A stretch of 64,000 bases of DNA. Origin: Pachyseris speciosa (lineage: Eukaryota; Cnidaria; Anthozoa; Scleractinia; Pachyseridae). The position numbers and the translations under genes are program-made. Shown here piece by piece: positions 33,617-47,500 of the stretch. Below the pieces are notes generated by a model. The model worked only from the letters and a program-made list of their open reading frames with translations, had not been told where the DNA came from and searched no databases. The stretch lies in assembly GCA_016490735.1 (NCBI GenBank), contig JAEMWC010000619.1:372001-436000 (forward strand), given 5' to 3'. Position 1 is the first letter of the stretch; the number at the start of each line of letters is the position of its first letter.

Positions 33617-34016
33617 AGGCAGCCCTCAAGCCGGAGCGTTTCAAGAAGGACGTTAAGCTTCTAGTTTGAAAGAAATTGAAGTGAGCGCGATCGGAGAATT
33701 TGATTATCCATAAGACCATGACCTTTCCTTTTCCTTGAGGCAGCGATTAGATTACCATTCTGTTTCTCGAAGCCAAAGAAAGCATTTTTACGCATCAACC
33801 AAACTTGTGTTTACAAACTCGAGGCCAACAGCGCCTGCCGCCTTTTGCTCGTTTGCTCCGCCTTCTCTACGATCATCATCATCATCATCATTATTTGCCT
33901 TTTTTTTTTTTACTTATATATTAACAGTTTATAAAAGTACAATATGTGGCAAGGTGACCACTAGAAACCACCAGGCTTTTAGTTGAGGCCATCCATGTCA
34001 TGTAACTTCTACTCGT

Positions 34017-34206
34017 CCCCGCAAGCCAGTGGAATTTGGCCCATTCCGCAAAACAAAATACTAAAAAAATGGTTTAATATACCAAAAAATCACCAAAATA
34101 TTCACAAAATATCCCACAACATAGCTTTGTGAGATGAGCAAAGGGATTTTTGATTGCTTGAAACGCGAACGAGATATTAACGTGAAATCCATGTTAAGTG
34201 GCTAAA
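34017..34206 (-). repeat. Interspersed repeat family R1, copy 3 (partial, inverted)
   Basis: The minus strand has CGTTCGCGTTTCAAGCAATC and GTGGGATATTTTGTGAAT in the same order as the plus-strand copies. Confidence 0.65.
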
Positions 34207-34219
34207 AAACGATGTTTAG

Positions 34220-37200
34220 GTTGAACTCCGACCTTAATCGAGACTCAAACTCATGTTTTGTTTATATAATCGCGCAAGGCCGAGAAGATTAAGGCGCATT
34301 ATTTTTCACGCGTATTTTCACCCATATTTTCACAGACTGCCCGAGTCGTCGTGTAGCGACGAGGGCAAGTTTGCTGAATTTGAAACCTTTGTGGAAGCTT
34401 GATCTCCACGCATGCATGACGAATACAGCCTTTGCAGTAAAAAAAAAAAATGTGCAGAAGATGAAGACGTTGTTGTGTTCAGAATGAATAAACCAAGTGC
34501 GAAAGCCACGTGTTCAGGCAATCAGGAGCTTATATTTTTGACGCTCGACCAATCGGGAGCCAGTAATTTTGCTCTCGTTGGAAGTCAAATTAATTAAGAG
34601 AAAATGCCTTCTGCAAAATTTAACTGAGTGAGAGAAACACTAGGTTATGAAATTCCAAAAGGTGAACTTTGTTGTGCCGTTTAGATGGATGAGAGGGGAA
34701 TTGTTCTTGTAAAAAGCTCTAAACTTGGATCGCCGGACATCGCGCCTGCCTGGTGGATTTGCTTGGTTGAAATTTCAAGTAATGGCTTAAGTTTACAGTT
34801 GCGACCAAGCGTTTTCACTTCACTGCATCTTATTTTTTTTTGGACAAACCGTTTGTCATTTTCATTGAAGTGTGATTTTCAAGCGGTGAAACTTGCACAG
34901 GACAGGTGAATCAAATTAAATTAACATCTGATTAAACTGCATGTTGTTTAATTTTTTTCAGGAAGTAAGCTATGTTTTCGTCCTTTTTTCCTTTGAGCCG
35001 GCCGATAAATTGCAGCAGCTATTTGTCTGGTTTGCTTACGAGAGACTGTTTTCAGTCGGGGGTGGACTGCGGAGGAAAAATTTATCTTTTTACAAACACT
35101 TTGACGTAGAGTTAAGGATTAATTTTCACTTGTATTTTCAAAACGTTCAAAAATCGCCCTCGACGCGTTGTTTGTGACGACCATGAAAATCCGTATTGAA
35201 ACGATCTTACTTCTACCCGGCCTCGTGCGATTATGTAAACCAAGAATTGAAACTGTCGTTAAGGAACTGGTGTCTTTTCAGAATTTGTCGGCATCCGCTT
35301 ACATTGTTACTTGAATGCACCTGCTCATCGTCTAACTGCGAAAAAGAAAGTCTGAAAGAATTTGACTGAGTCAAACTAACTTATTCATCTTTTAAGAAAC
35401 GAAATAAATTGTTACACTGACTTCGCGGTGTGCTGGCTGCCATTTGAATTGGACAGCCGAGTAACTGAGGAAAACATAACATTTTGCCATAATTTAAAAC
35501 GACAATTCGAGAAAAGAGATGTCCCATTTACAAGTACTATACTTCATTTCTTTTATATGTTGTTCAGCCGTATCCCTAAGCCATGAAACATACGTAAACT
35601 ACATGTCTTTAAACGCGGCCGCAACAAAAGGGACAATGTAGGAGGTAGAACTAAAAGGCCTTTTAGGTTCTTCCGTTAACATGGCAGCTGTATCATAAAA
35701 CTCGACAGGAGCACTCGATAACAAAGGCTTAAAGCCGGTAAATCGTGGTAAATGGGCAATAATAGCGTGAAGGAATAAAAAATCTCATCCGGTTGTTCGG
35801 TAATTTTCCTTTGAATTAAACTGAAAAGCTGCTTTGCGTGCATTTACTGACTGTGAAACTGTTAGCGCAAATAGTGACTGAACACTGACACTGACACTGA
35901 CACGTATGCATAACAAATTCGATCAGTTCTCATACCAAACGATTTCAAGTGTACGGTAAGTGCGTATTATATATATAAACATTGTATTTTTTCTGTTACA
36001 TTGGAAATCAGGGAAACACAAAAAGAAAAGTTGAGACAAATGATTCTTGCACTGAAAATAGACCGGAAAAAATCTTCTTTTATCAAATTTTGCAGATACA
36101 ACTGTTGGCTTCAAGAGACATGTTTGCCCTTCGTTGAATGAAAGGAATGCTTTTGATACTGTTTTTAAAATGAAAAAAAGAAAAGAAAGAAAAAAGAAAA
36201 CCTTTTTTGGCGCCGTTGTATACGACGTTTTCAGATAATCCCCTTTAAGGTATTCATAGCAAGTTTTCTCCAATTGAAAATGCTCTTTTGTCGTGCTTCA
36301 TGGGTTGAAATTAGAGACATTTTTGTTCTCATTTACTGCAAACGGTAAACAGGGCAGAAATAATTACCATTTTCTTGCATTTGCCATTTTCTTTTTAATC
36401 TCTGTTCCCATGTATAGGTAAGGGACAAACTTAACAATAATATTTCAGAAGGTTCCATGCACTCATCAATTCTCTTAAATAGAATTAACTGATAATCTGA
36501 TCTTTGCCGTTTGCAGTAAACAATATGTTAGATTTCTCTATGGACTCAGTTTCTGGTAAGACCATAGAAAAAAAAATTGTTGTCGTTATCCACGCAGGAT
36601 AATAGATTTAATGACAAAAGTCCCTTCGTCCTGTCATTTTTGTGCTATGTGCTCCTTCCCTCTCGACGCCATGCATGTTTACAACTAAGTGTAAATTGAA
36701 TCTCAGTCCTATGGTCTCGAATACACTAAGGCGCAAGCGCATTGAGGAACAAACGATGCGCGCGTTAACCTGGATGCTAACAAAGACAAATATCCGCACT
36801 TGAGGGAAGGAAGTTTGATACGATTAAAGAAGTTTAAAGAAACTGAGGATATCAAGCAATTGAAAACAAAATATCGCGAAACGATGGGAAAAATTATAAC
36901 CGTAGGTGAAATTCAAGCTTATGAAAGCTTTCAAGCTAATAGACTAATATCACGCTTGTTGTGAACAATAGATTTGCCCGTCCAGCCTCGTCCACAAAAC
37001 GAGTAAACACAAAGGATCTTAATCCAATGGGAACTAGAACTCATCCTGATGACGAGTCTGGACGGGCAAAATCTATTGTTCAGCAGAAATGTGATATCGG
37101 TCTATGCTTTAAATCACTTTGGAATCCCTTCCTAGAAAAATGTGTGGGGCGTAGGTGGTTTCGGTCCGAGAATTTTTCCCTTGTAAATATCAATTCCAAC

Positions 37201-38495
37201 GAAAAGCCGTAGAAACTGAGTTGACGCGTTGGCCAGTGGCAGTCCGATTCCTGTTTGCTGGGCTTTATGGGATTTTTAGTCGTTTTGATCAAAGCAGCAA
37301 CTTTGTATATTCATGAAAGCATCGACCCTATTACGTTTTTAGGAACTCAAGAGCTTTTTGCTTTATTCTTGATCTAGATATAGAATTGCTTTCTAAAAAA
37401 AATTAAAAAAGCTCGATATTGCTCTACACTGCATGAAGGAAGTTTAAGCCAACACCTTGGCTGGAATCGGAACTAATCACAAATGGAAAAGATGGTCTGC
37501 ATTGTCCAAACTAATATTTGTTTGTGTTTGTTTGATGTATTAAAGACCAATTACAGAGACATCTTCTAAACTGAATAGTTAAAGTACTTTTAACTCTATG
37601 CCTAGGAAAACAGCTGCCTTATTCAGTTATAAAGCAAACAAAATGCTTTGTTAGATTTCGTGCGGCAAATCCGCTCTACGTGAGCCATTGAAAAAGGTTG
37701 CGTGAAACATCGCTGCTGCCAGGCTGAAAATACAGAGCAAATTGAATCTCAATTTACTGCATATTGAACCAAATATGACATATCGCCTGTATTTAGCAGT
37801 GGCGAGACAAAATATATTTATCAGTTCATACTGACGCTATCGTAATGAAGAAACTTCTAGACCTCACATGAAGCTACATGAGTGTCACAGTGGTTTATTT
37901 CCCCCAGTTCAGTTAAAAGAATATACCAAATAAAGTGGTACTCTGATTAATTGACTAAATGTTTAGGTTTCTGAAAAGAAAAGGTGATTGAATCCATAGA
38001 GGAGCTATATGTAACTGATCTAAAAGGGTGACATATAAATTCATGATCACGTATACTAAGGAGAATGAAGACTCACAGAGATATATAGCGGATATATTAA
38101 CGATTTAGGAAAAAAAAATTTTAAATTTAAATACGATTTTTCTGATTAAGTGCAAGTTTATTAGTGGTTTAACTGTTTAAGTATGATTTATACGTTTGTT
38201 TTTCAATTCAAGTGACTGCCATTTCCCTTTTCCGCGGCAACTTCAATGCTTGTTTTATTGGTATTTGTCATATATCATGACGTCCTCTCGGACGTCATCT
38301 TTTTGAGGAAACGCTGATGGATGTGTCTTAAGAAGCCGCTTTATGCAGATCTGATGCGAAATAGAGAATCTCCGCGTTCTTCTTTCTTGCCATAGGATTA
38401 CTTTGGATGAACAACTCTTGAATTAAAGGAATTTAAAGAGAGCCGAAAGTTCGTCACTCTTCTCATAGTTACCCATTGACTGTCAACTTAAGACG
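34220..38495. other. Upstream flank of gene C
   Basis: Expected to hold the gene C promoter. Visible patterns are a (CACTGA)n microrepeat at 35885-35902 and an inverted pair at 36962-37084. No other gene recognised. Confidence 0.35.
36962..37084. repeat. Inverted repeat around 123 bp
   Basis: GAACAATAGATTTGCCCGTC at the left is matched by GACGGGCAAAATCTATTGTTC-type sequence at the right, with a CTCGTC/GACGAG continuation inward. Possibly a small MITE. Confidence 0.65.
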
Positions 38496-38583
38496 ATGTG
38501 GTTGTATCTGGGACAACTAACAGTTACCCAAGTAATGATCCCGTTGGCTGTGTTCTTCCTCAAAGGGAGTTTGTCAAGTCAAG
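38496..38583 (+). CDS. Gene C exon 1: start codon and signal peptide
   Basis: 29 codons plus one base from ATG in context AGACGATGT to donor GTGAGT, phase 1. The hydrophobic core is [10 protein letters not shown]. Confidence 0.85.
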
Positions 38584-41500
38584 GTGAGTGCATAGCTCCA
38601 ATCCTGAACTCGTCAAGTGTAGTCCTGTAACTTAGGATAACTGCAAATCGCTCGTTCAAAAGTGGAGTCTTGCATGCATACTGCTCATTAGTTTTTGCAT
38701 GGCCCTATAAATTATTAAGTTTAACTGTGAATTTGGAGTGATCAAACTCAAGACTCAGCCTCGTCAAGGTTTGTGGCCTTAGTGCCCTTAGAGTGGCTTC
38801 AGCTTACCAGATCACATTAATTTGTGAGGTATATCCTATGCTTTATTCAAGCTACGTTTAGCGTAAATTTGCTCGTTAATAAAAATTGTTGGAAATTCTA
38901 AAATGTCAGTCAACCATAATTTCCCCTGTGTTACTTCTTGTTTGCTAAGGCACAGTTTTACGCTCAGTTTCTGACAAAGTGCTAGCTAGCGCATTCCGGC
39001 AGACGCTCGATCCAGCAACTACTCCGCATCAGGAAGATGGTACCAGAAAAAAATCCCTTCGTTCTCTTAACCATATGGTGATATACATACTAAAATTAGA
39101 CCCTTCATTCAGTTAGTGGCAATAAGTTGATTGACTGACCTACTTGTCAAGTTTCCTTTGTTTTTGCCGTTTGCGATTTCTCCATTCCGGGGCTACATCG
39201 ATCAAAAAGCATTTCGGAAAACATTGGAAAATAAACGGGTATTCGATTATGTTCGAGAAAAGAACGATTTTTTAATTTATTGACGTACTTGCTAGCCCTT
39301 AATATTAATATGTCGATTTATTCCTTTTCATCCCTTTCAAAGCCAGTCATTCGAGTTTCAGAATTGATCTTAACAATTGTATTTCGAAAAGTGCTTGTGG
39401 CTGCAGAAATGGAGCTTGTAACTAACCCTAACAACTGTCAAGATTTTTTGTTCAATGGGCCCTCAGTGCCGCCCTACTGCGCTGCCAGTTAATTTTTTTA
39501 TAGCTTCTAACACACTCTTACAAAGGACAGAACAGTTGTCGTTGTTGTTAGCTTCTTTCAAACGTTGCTCGGTTAATTGGTCCGACTATAGAGCTCTATA
39601 GTAAAGAATTTGATGTTGAAACCTTTATAATATTGTAGAAAACATGGAAGGCATTGGGCCCTTTTCTAAACTTTTAATCAATGAGGGTGGCATCTGAATG
39701 CAATTAATATCGAAATTAAAGATGACATCTCAACTATCTAGACAGAATTGTAGTTTTCGGTACGATGCTCTTAATATTTCCAGAGCCGTTAACTCGAGAA
39801 ACCACTCAACAAGTATTTGATTGATATATGTTCTCTTGTGAAAGAGTAAAGTTTCTTCGGATATATTTCCAGGAAGGAATGGAACGAGAAGGATGGGAGA
39901 TGACGAACAACACTTGATCGATTACTTATTTTCAAACTACAACCCTCGACTCCGCCCAGTCCTAAAGACATCAGACCTGGTCACCGTGACGTTTGGAATA
40001 TCCCTTCATCAAATCATAGATGTGGTATGGCTTCCTTTTCGAACATTGATATAGTTAATTCATGCATTTTAGACCACTACCTAAGGCCGGGTTGAGAACA
40101 GACAAGACTTCTCCTAACTCCTACTCTAGGCAGTTGAGCCATAGAAAATTATGGCTGTTTGGTAGGCCTGGTAAATCAGGCCTCTTGTAAATTAATAAAA
40201 AAAGACCAAAACATCCTGATTCTTAATCTATAGTAGGCTTGAAACACAGAAAATCCAGGTTGTCTGGCAAGCCTTATAAACGTGGGCCCTAATAAATTAA
40301 TGCAAAAGACAAGAGTCTCCTGATTCTTAATCTAGGCTCGAGACACCGAAAAGGCTGGTTGTTTATTAGTAAGCCTGATAAATCTGATCCCTTGTAAATG
40401 AATATTCGTTCCTCGATACTAAATTCTTATTTTATCGTCCTCACCATCAGTCCTTATTCACGCCTCTTTTAGATAGAAGGGAGTTTAAGCAACGAGAACG
40501 ACGACGACAACGAGAACGTCACAAAACTGTAGCATTTGTTATACTTCGCCAGCGGTCTATTTCTGGTGCATGCGCATGATATTAAAGTGTGTTCAGTACG
40601 TCCGCCATCTTGTGAAGGTTGTGTTCGTACACTTCATGGTGTCAGAAGCCGGATGGAGCACCTAAAACCGCCTGAAGATCTGATACTGAGTGCGACGACG
40701 AATAAGGCCGAGGCATGGCGGCGATGGAAGATGTCCTGGGAGTTGTGCAAAGTGGCAACTGGCCTCGATAAAAAGGAGGAGAAAATTCAAGTCGCCACGT
40801 TGCTCCATGTGCTTGGCAAAGAATGCGTGGAAGTCTATTCAAACTTCCTGTGGGAAGACGAAGGTGATCGTGAGAACATTGCGGCGGTGGAGGAGAAATT
40901 CGAGGCTTATTGTGCGCCGTTGACATCAAGGCACTTTAATCGCCATCTGTTTATCGAACGTAAACGACAAGAGGGCGAGACAGTCGACGAATTTTGTAGC
41001 GCACTGAAAACGCTAGCCAAGAATAGTGATCTCGGCGATAAAGAAGAATCCTGGATAACGTCTATGTTAGTTCTGGGCCTCAAAGACCCGAGTTAGAAGG
41101 AACGACTGATGGAAAGGGATCAGAATCTGGAGAGAACAATACAAACAGCTCGTATCGCCGAAACAAGTAAACAGCACATGAAGAGTTTAAAGGATGAGAG
41201 CAGTAAAGTCGAGAAGGTGGATTCAGTGGACGGTTCAGCTCGTAAACATCAAGGTGGGATGGTGTATAGGAACTGTGGTATTTTGCATGGGAAAGATTTA
41301 TGCCCTGCTGTTGGACGACAATGCCACAAGTGCAAGAGGATGAATCATTTGCAAGAATGTGTCGAACGTCTGGAGGACAAAAGAAACAGGTAAATACAGT
41401 TGATGATTATGACTCTGACCATGAGACTATGTTTATTGGCACCGTCAACTCAGGAAACCAAGAGTGGGTTGAAACAGTTGACTTTGGCAATGTTCAAGAG

Positions 41501-44500
41501 GTGTTTAAGCTAGACACTGGTGCCCAGTGCAATGTTTTGCCAAAAACTGTGTATGACCAAATTACAACTATGCCTTTAATGTCCTCCTCAGCAAGACTAG
41601 AAAGTTACTCGAAGAAAGTTACTCGAAGACTATCGGAGGCAAAAGTATCTTGGATGAATTTCCAGAAGTATTCCAGGGGCTGGGCTGCCTGCCTGGAAAA
41701 TACCATATCAGTATTGACCCCTCTGTCCTACCTGTCATCCACCCACCGAGAAGAGTTCCGCACTCAAAACGAGACCCATTAAAGAAAGAGTTAGATCGCA
41801 TGGAAAATGTTGGTATCATTGAGAAAGTGCCCTTAAAATTAACCTGTGGATTGGGTGAGCAGCCTTGTGTGTGTTGATAAACCGGATGGGTCTATTCGGG
41901 TGTGCCTTGATCCAAGGGATCTTAACAATGCTATAAAACGGGAACATTTTCCACTGCCACTAGTGGAAGATATCACAGCCAGTTGTGCAGGAGCCACATT
42001 GTTTTCAACCTTGGTGCTGAAAAGGCTTTCTACCAAATTCAATTGGATGAGGAGAGTAGCAGACTTCTGACCTTTAACACCCCATTTAGGAGGTATCGTT
42101 ATTTGAGGATGCCAATGGATATCAAGTCTGCCCCAGAGGTATACCAACGAAGAATGGAGCAAGTGTTTGAAGGGCTCCCGGGTATGAAAGTTATCATGGA
42201 TACCCAACTGAGAGCTGTTTTGCAGCGTGCCCGGGATAACAATCTGCGATTGAAGAAGTCTAAGTGTCATATCGAGCTGGAAGAGGTGAAGTTTCATGGC
42301 CATATTTTCACAAAGAATGGTTTGGAAACGGATCCAGAAAAAGTCAGAGCAGTGGTCGAGATACCTAGGCCAGCTGACAAGGCTGGTGTTCAAAGACTGC
42401 TGGGCATGTTGAACTATATTAGTAAGTTTGTCCCAAACATGTCAGACCTTACTGCACCCCTGCGAGAGCTGTTGCATCAGGATGTAGAGTGGCACTGGGA
42501 GGAATAACAGGAAACTAGTTTCAAGAAAGTCAAGGAAGCTCTTGTTCTCTCTCCTGTGTTGGGGTACTATGATGCCAAGAAAGAGTTAACGCTCCAAGTG
42601 GATGCAAGCTCAACAGGTCTGGGTGCAGCACTGATCCAAGAAGGGCAACCTATAGCCGACGCTTCAAAGGCATTTACGCCCATACAACAGAAGTGGACGC
42701 AAATAGAGAAGGAACTTTTAGCTGTGGTATTCGGATGTGCAAAATTCGAAGAGTATATGATGGGTCGCAACGTCACCACAGAAACGGATCATAAGCCTTT
42801 AGAGTCGATTATTAAGAAGCCTTTATATGCATCACCATTGCGCCTGCAAAGGATGCTGGTTCAACTCCAACGTTACCCACAAATCAACTTGGTCTACAAG
42901 CGTGGTACAAGTCTCCATTTAGCTGATGCTCTGTCTCGAGCCCATCTGGAGGAGCAGCTGACGAATGATGAACAGTTAGACATAACCTTAGTAGCACATA
43001 TGATCTCAGACCCACAGTTGGCCAGGTTCGTGGAAGAAACCAAGGAAGACGAGATCCTTCCTGAGCTGCAAAAGGTAATCTTGTCTGGTTGGCCTGAGTC
43101 AAGAGGTCAGGTGCCGGTGAAGCTACAAGAGTTCTGGAATTACCGAGATGAGCTCACCGTAGGCCATGGGTTGGTCTTGAAGGGCCAGAAGATATTCATA
43201 CCTAAACGTTTAAGAGGAGAGATGCTTGAGAAATTACATGATGGACACCTGGGTGTGAATAAGACTCTAATGAAAGCACGTGATGTCTTGTCCTGGCCAG
43301 GCATGGCCACGGAAATAGCTGAGAAAATCAGCAAGTGTAGTGTCCGGTGTGTCTAGAGAATCGGCCAAGTCAGCAGTCTGAACCGCTTAAGTCACGCGAG
43401 ATTCCACCTCTGCCTTGGGCTAAGGTTGGCACAGACCTCCTGCACAAGAATGGTCGGAACTACCTCGTAACCATTGATTATTATTCGAAGTGGCCAGAAC
43501 TGACTTTACTTAAGTCCATGACCAGCACTGCAGTTATCACTGCTCTAAAGTCCCAGTTTGCAAGATATGGTGTCCCATCCGTTGTCATGTCTAACAACGG
43601 TCCATGTTACAGTTCAGAGCAATTCAAGCAGTTTTCACAAGATTGGTATTTTGATCATGTCACGTCAAGTCCTGGCTACTCGCAGTCGCATGGGGGAGTC
43701 GCATGGGGGGATGTAGCATTCGTTATACTTCGCCAGCGGTCTATTCCTGGCGCATGCGCATGATATTAAAGTGTGTTCAGTACGTCCGCCATCTTGTGTA
43801 CGTTGTATTCTTACACTTCAAAAACAATAGGATTAATGAGGGAAAACAATTGCTCTGCATGTGCGTTTCACATTTTGGTAAATTAATTACTTCTTTGCCG
43901 TCCTCCGCAAAACAACAACATGAAATAACCAAATAATATGTTTTCTCGAGAACGTGAGCGCATGACGGCAAATTTCCTTACTTTGACGTCGTTCATAGCA
44001 ATTTCGTCTCTGGACAGTTCGCCAGCATTTTTTTTAGTTAAACTGTTTGGAATGGGGAGCAACGGGATGGCGTAGTGGTGAGAGCACTCGTCTCCCACCA
44101 ATGTGGCCCGGGTTCGATTCCCGGACTTGGCGTCATATGTGGGTTGAGTTTGTTGTTGGTTCTCTACTCTGCTATGAGAGTTTTTTCTCCGGGTACTCCG
44201 GTTTTCCCCTCTCCTCAAAAACCAACATTTCCAAATTCCAATTCGATCCGGAATTTTGAGGGCCACAGGTTTGTCAGTCATAGACTGACAAGTGCTACCC
44301 TCGTTAAACAAAGTTATTTATTTATTAACCGTGAAATAGTCAGTTACAACAACGATAAGTTCTATTTCGAGATATGTTTTCGTTGCCGTCGACGTCGTCG
44401 TTGCTTAAGCTCCCTAGTCTGGGGACAGGTGGCCAACCCATCACCCATCCTCCATCTGCGTATGCGTACGCTATATTCATACTTTGTGATCTTTTTGTCA

Positions 44501-47500
44501 GGATGAAAAGAACCAATTACTGCAAACGAGCATGTGGGTTCGACAGGTAAGAAGCAATCCCGTAACAGTTTGTATTCCAGTCTTCACAATCAACAAAAAC
44601 GCGGCTTAAAGCTCTGGCTAAACGAGGCAACAATGTTGCGGCAACAATTTGAGCGCGAGCATGTTTTCACGATATTTCCCCGTTTACCCACCCGAGGAAA
44701 CATTGTTGCGAAGACAAAAAATGTTTCTGAGGGAGTTCAGAAACATTTTTTGTTGCCGCAACAATGTTTCCTCGGGTAGCTAAACGGGGAAACATCGTGG
44801 AAACAAACGCGAACTCAAATTGTTGTCGCAACATGTCATGTTATGTTATGTTATGTTATGTTATATTATGTTATGTTATGTTATATCTCTCACTTAGTAC
44901 GCGCGCTGTAATTGGTCGATTTTGCGGGCCGTATTCTACAGTACGGCCCACTTGATGTCAACTAGTTTTCTTTCCCGCGCGCCGGATTAACCTCGGAGAT
45001 TGTCGCACCGTATATGTAGAAACGAAATCTCAAAATTCATCCTAAGAAACTTATAATATATGCCTCTTACTAACCTCGTTTTCTTTGTCGATACTCGGTA
45101 AGTTACGGATCTTCGTTTCTTACACGTAGTTTGTAACGAATGTCACGTACGTGACGTGACGTGACGTGACGTGACATGTCACGTACCCAGATGCCCTATA
45201 TTCTTCTTCATCATCTTTTTCCGTTCCGTCTTCCCCTTTTCTTTGTCTTAGGTATGGAATAATCCCTTCCTTACGTGGAATGAATCCGAGTTTGGAGGAA
45301 TAAAATCCATCAATGTCAAGTCAAGCGAGGTCTGGACACCTGATATCTATCTTTACAATAAGTAAGTCATTCGAGTGCCATGCCATGTTATTGAATAACA
45401 TTTGTTTTGCAGATAATATTAATAATAATATTTAATATTTCTATAGCGCTTTTTACAATGAGAGATCAAAAGCGCTTTCCATATCTTAAAAATAAAATAA
45501 ATTAATGAATCAAATTACAATGATTAATATAGAAGTGATTAAAAGTATGTAATAATTGTAATATGTGCAAGGAAAATATAATAATTCTTAAAATTTTACT
45601 AAAGTAAACCTATCTGCAAACGCTTTCCTGAATAGAAATGTCTTTAAATTTTTCTTGAATGTCTCAACTGATGTGACATCTCGTAGACTTGGCGGTAGGG
45701 CGTTCCATAATTGTGGTGCGGCCGCCTGTACTGTATGTACGGCCGCCTGTACATTGAATGAAAAGAGTTGGAGCAGAGAAATAGTTTCCTTTTATGATAA
45801 TAATTATAATAACAGCCTTACTGTAACCTCAAGCTAACCTAATCGGGAAGAATAAAGGGGGTTCGTTTCTAAAGAACTGTGGTGCTGCGTCGGTGGGAGA
45901 GTGAAACACGAACATTTGGTTTATCAAACGGTAAGCTGACGTTTGGAAGGTTAGCCCTTCGTCAGAGCGAATCGAGGAATTGTGTGCTGTGTATCCGCAT
46001 GGTTTATATACAGAAGATGAAGCTACGCTATAGGGTGGTAACGTGGTAACGTGAAAAAAAGGAATAAATGAATTGAATGAAAAGCGTTCGTTGATACCGT
46101 GGCGACTTTTATCAGCATCAAGCTCGTCCAACCTGTTAACAAGAAGAAACTGCTAGTTCCACCTTAGTTCAAGCCCACAGTATCACAAGACCGCAGTTAT
46201 TTCCATGGCAACACGAGAAGATTAGTTCTCCAGACTAATTAACACAAAAAATTGCTAAAAATACTGCAATCCCTTAGCAAGTAAACGGGGTTGTTACTTT
46301 TTTATTTTACCCTGAAACATTTTAAATCACTATCGATCGTAACCCCTCAGGGAAGACTTTTCAAATACCTTTCCTGAATTCTTCGGACTTATCAACAAAT
46401 TTAATGATTTGAAGGCTATTTGGATAAGTTCAGATTTGAAAGAAAGCATGGGTTTCCCCGCCACCTCTCTCCCTTTATCGTCTCCAAGTAATTATCCAAA
46501 TATTAGATAACCTCGCCAACCTTCTTCTTTCAGCGTGAACAATGAACGGGAAGGAGGCATGGATCAGTTTGTTACACAGATAGTTATCAACTCCACTGGC
46601 TGGAGTAAGTGGCTTGCCCCTGCTATCCTATCTAGCGCCTGCAAGATGGACGTCAAATATTTCCCTTTTGATACACAGGTGACCAACATGGGCGTAAAGT
46701 ACATATGTTGCGGGTAAAAATTAAATTCAGACAAGAGGCTACAATTAGCCTAAACCCGGGCTTGCAAAAAACAGTATTGTATCCCTAACTTAGTGCTAAA
46801 CAAAAGAATAGAGGAAAGTCTGTCTTTCTTACATCGGACGCATTGCCGTGTTTAGCTTGTGTTGGAGTCTATTTCTTTAGACCCCTATCAACATATATTC
46901 CTCTAAAATACAGCTCAACCATTGAGAACAGTAATTATAACACTTGTAAAAAATAGTTCTAAAAGAACAAGAAAAAGAGAAACAGAAAAATAAAGCCCGT
47001 GATATATACCACTAAAAGACATCAAACCCGGGTTAGCTGTGTCACAGGCAAGAACAGTGACTACTCTTTGTCTTTGGCCATCGTAGCTTAACAAGAAATA
47101 ACACACAAACTGCGGTGATAAACATGACAATAGAACGCATTGTTGGAAAACAAAAATAAAACTATATCGTTTAATTAACTTGACGTTTCGTATGTTTCGA
47201 CATACATCTTCAGAAGTGACCGTTAGGAATTAAAGTAACAACTAAATTTGAAATTTAAGATAAGTAACTAATTAACAATAACCTTGACAGAAGCTAAAAA
47301 TAATTTGCATATAAAAGATGCAAACTAATAGAGATACAGCTTTTCGCTGCTTACATTTTCATTTAAGGTAGGTTTCAATTCTCTAATTAGTAGAGTCTCC
47401 TTTATCTTGCAATGAGTATCTGACCGACCTTTCGCCAATATCTCAAAGTGGTCCCATTTTAAGTTGTGACCAGTTGACGTGACGTGGTCTGCGATAGCAG

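Larger units (their letters stand above)
40528..43820 (+). mobile_element. Ty3/Gypsy LTR retrotransposon, degenerate
   Basis: Order gag - protease - reverse transcriptase - RNase H - integrase, between two 109-bp LTRs and a 5-bp duplication AAAAC (40523-40527, 43821-43825). Gag-like 40653-41393 has one in-frame stop and a degraded zinc knuckle. Protease shows [11 protein letters not shown]. The RT lacks the two-Asp catalytic block and its first Asp block is altered; sequence between protease and RT is missing. RNase H ([16 protein letters not shown]) and integrase ([22 protein letters not shown]) remain, but the integrase C-terminus is gone and the usual DNGP reads NNGP. Several frameshifts; inactive. 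Same orientation as gene C, in intron 2. Confidence 0.92.
40478..44415. mobile_element. MITE family M1, copy 3, broken by Gypsy and SINE
   Basis: Left end AGGGAGTTTAAGCAACGAG (40478) and right end GTCGTCGTTGCTTAAGCTCCCT (to 44415) are inverted. M1 interior sequence resumes right after the Gypsy insertion (43826 on: GGATTAATGAGGGAAAACAA, CATGTGCGTTTCACATTTTG) and again after the SINE (44330 on). Confidence 0.75.

Noticed and set aside
44054..44130. tRNA gene candidate (A and B boxes)
   Set aside because: Boxes sit in a multi-copy element with a common body and (TTTA)n tail, and the cloverleaf is not complete; this is a SINE head.
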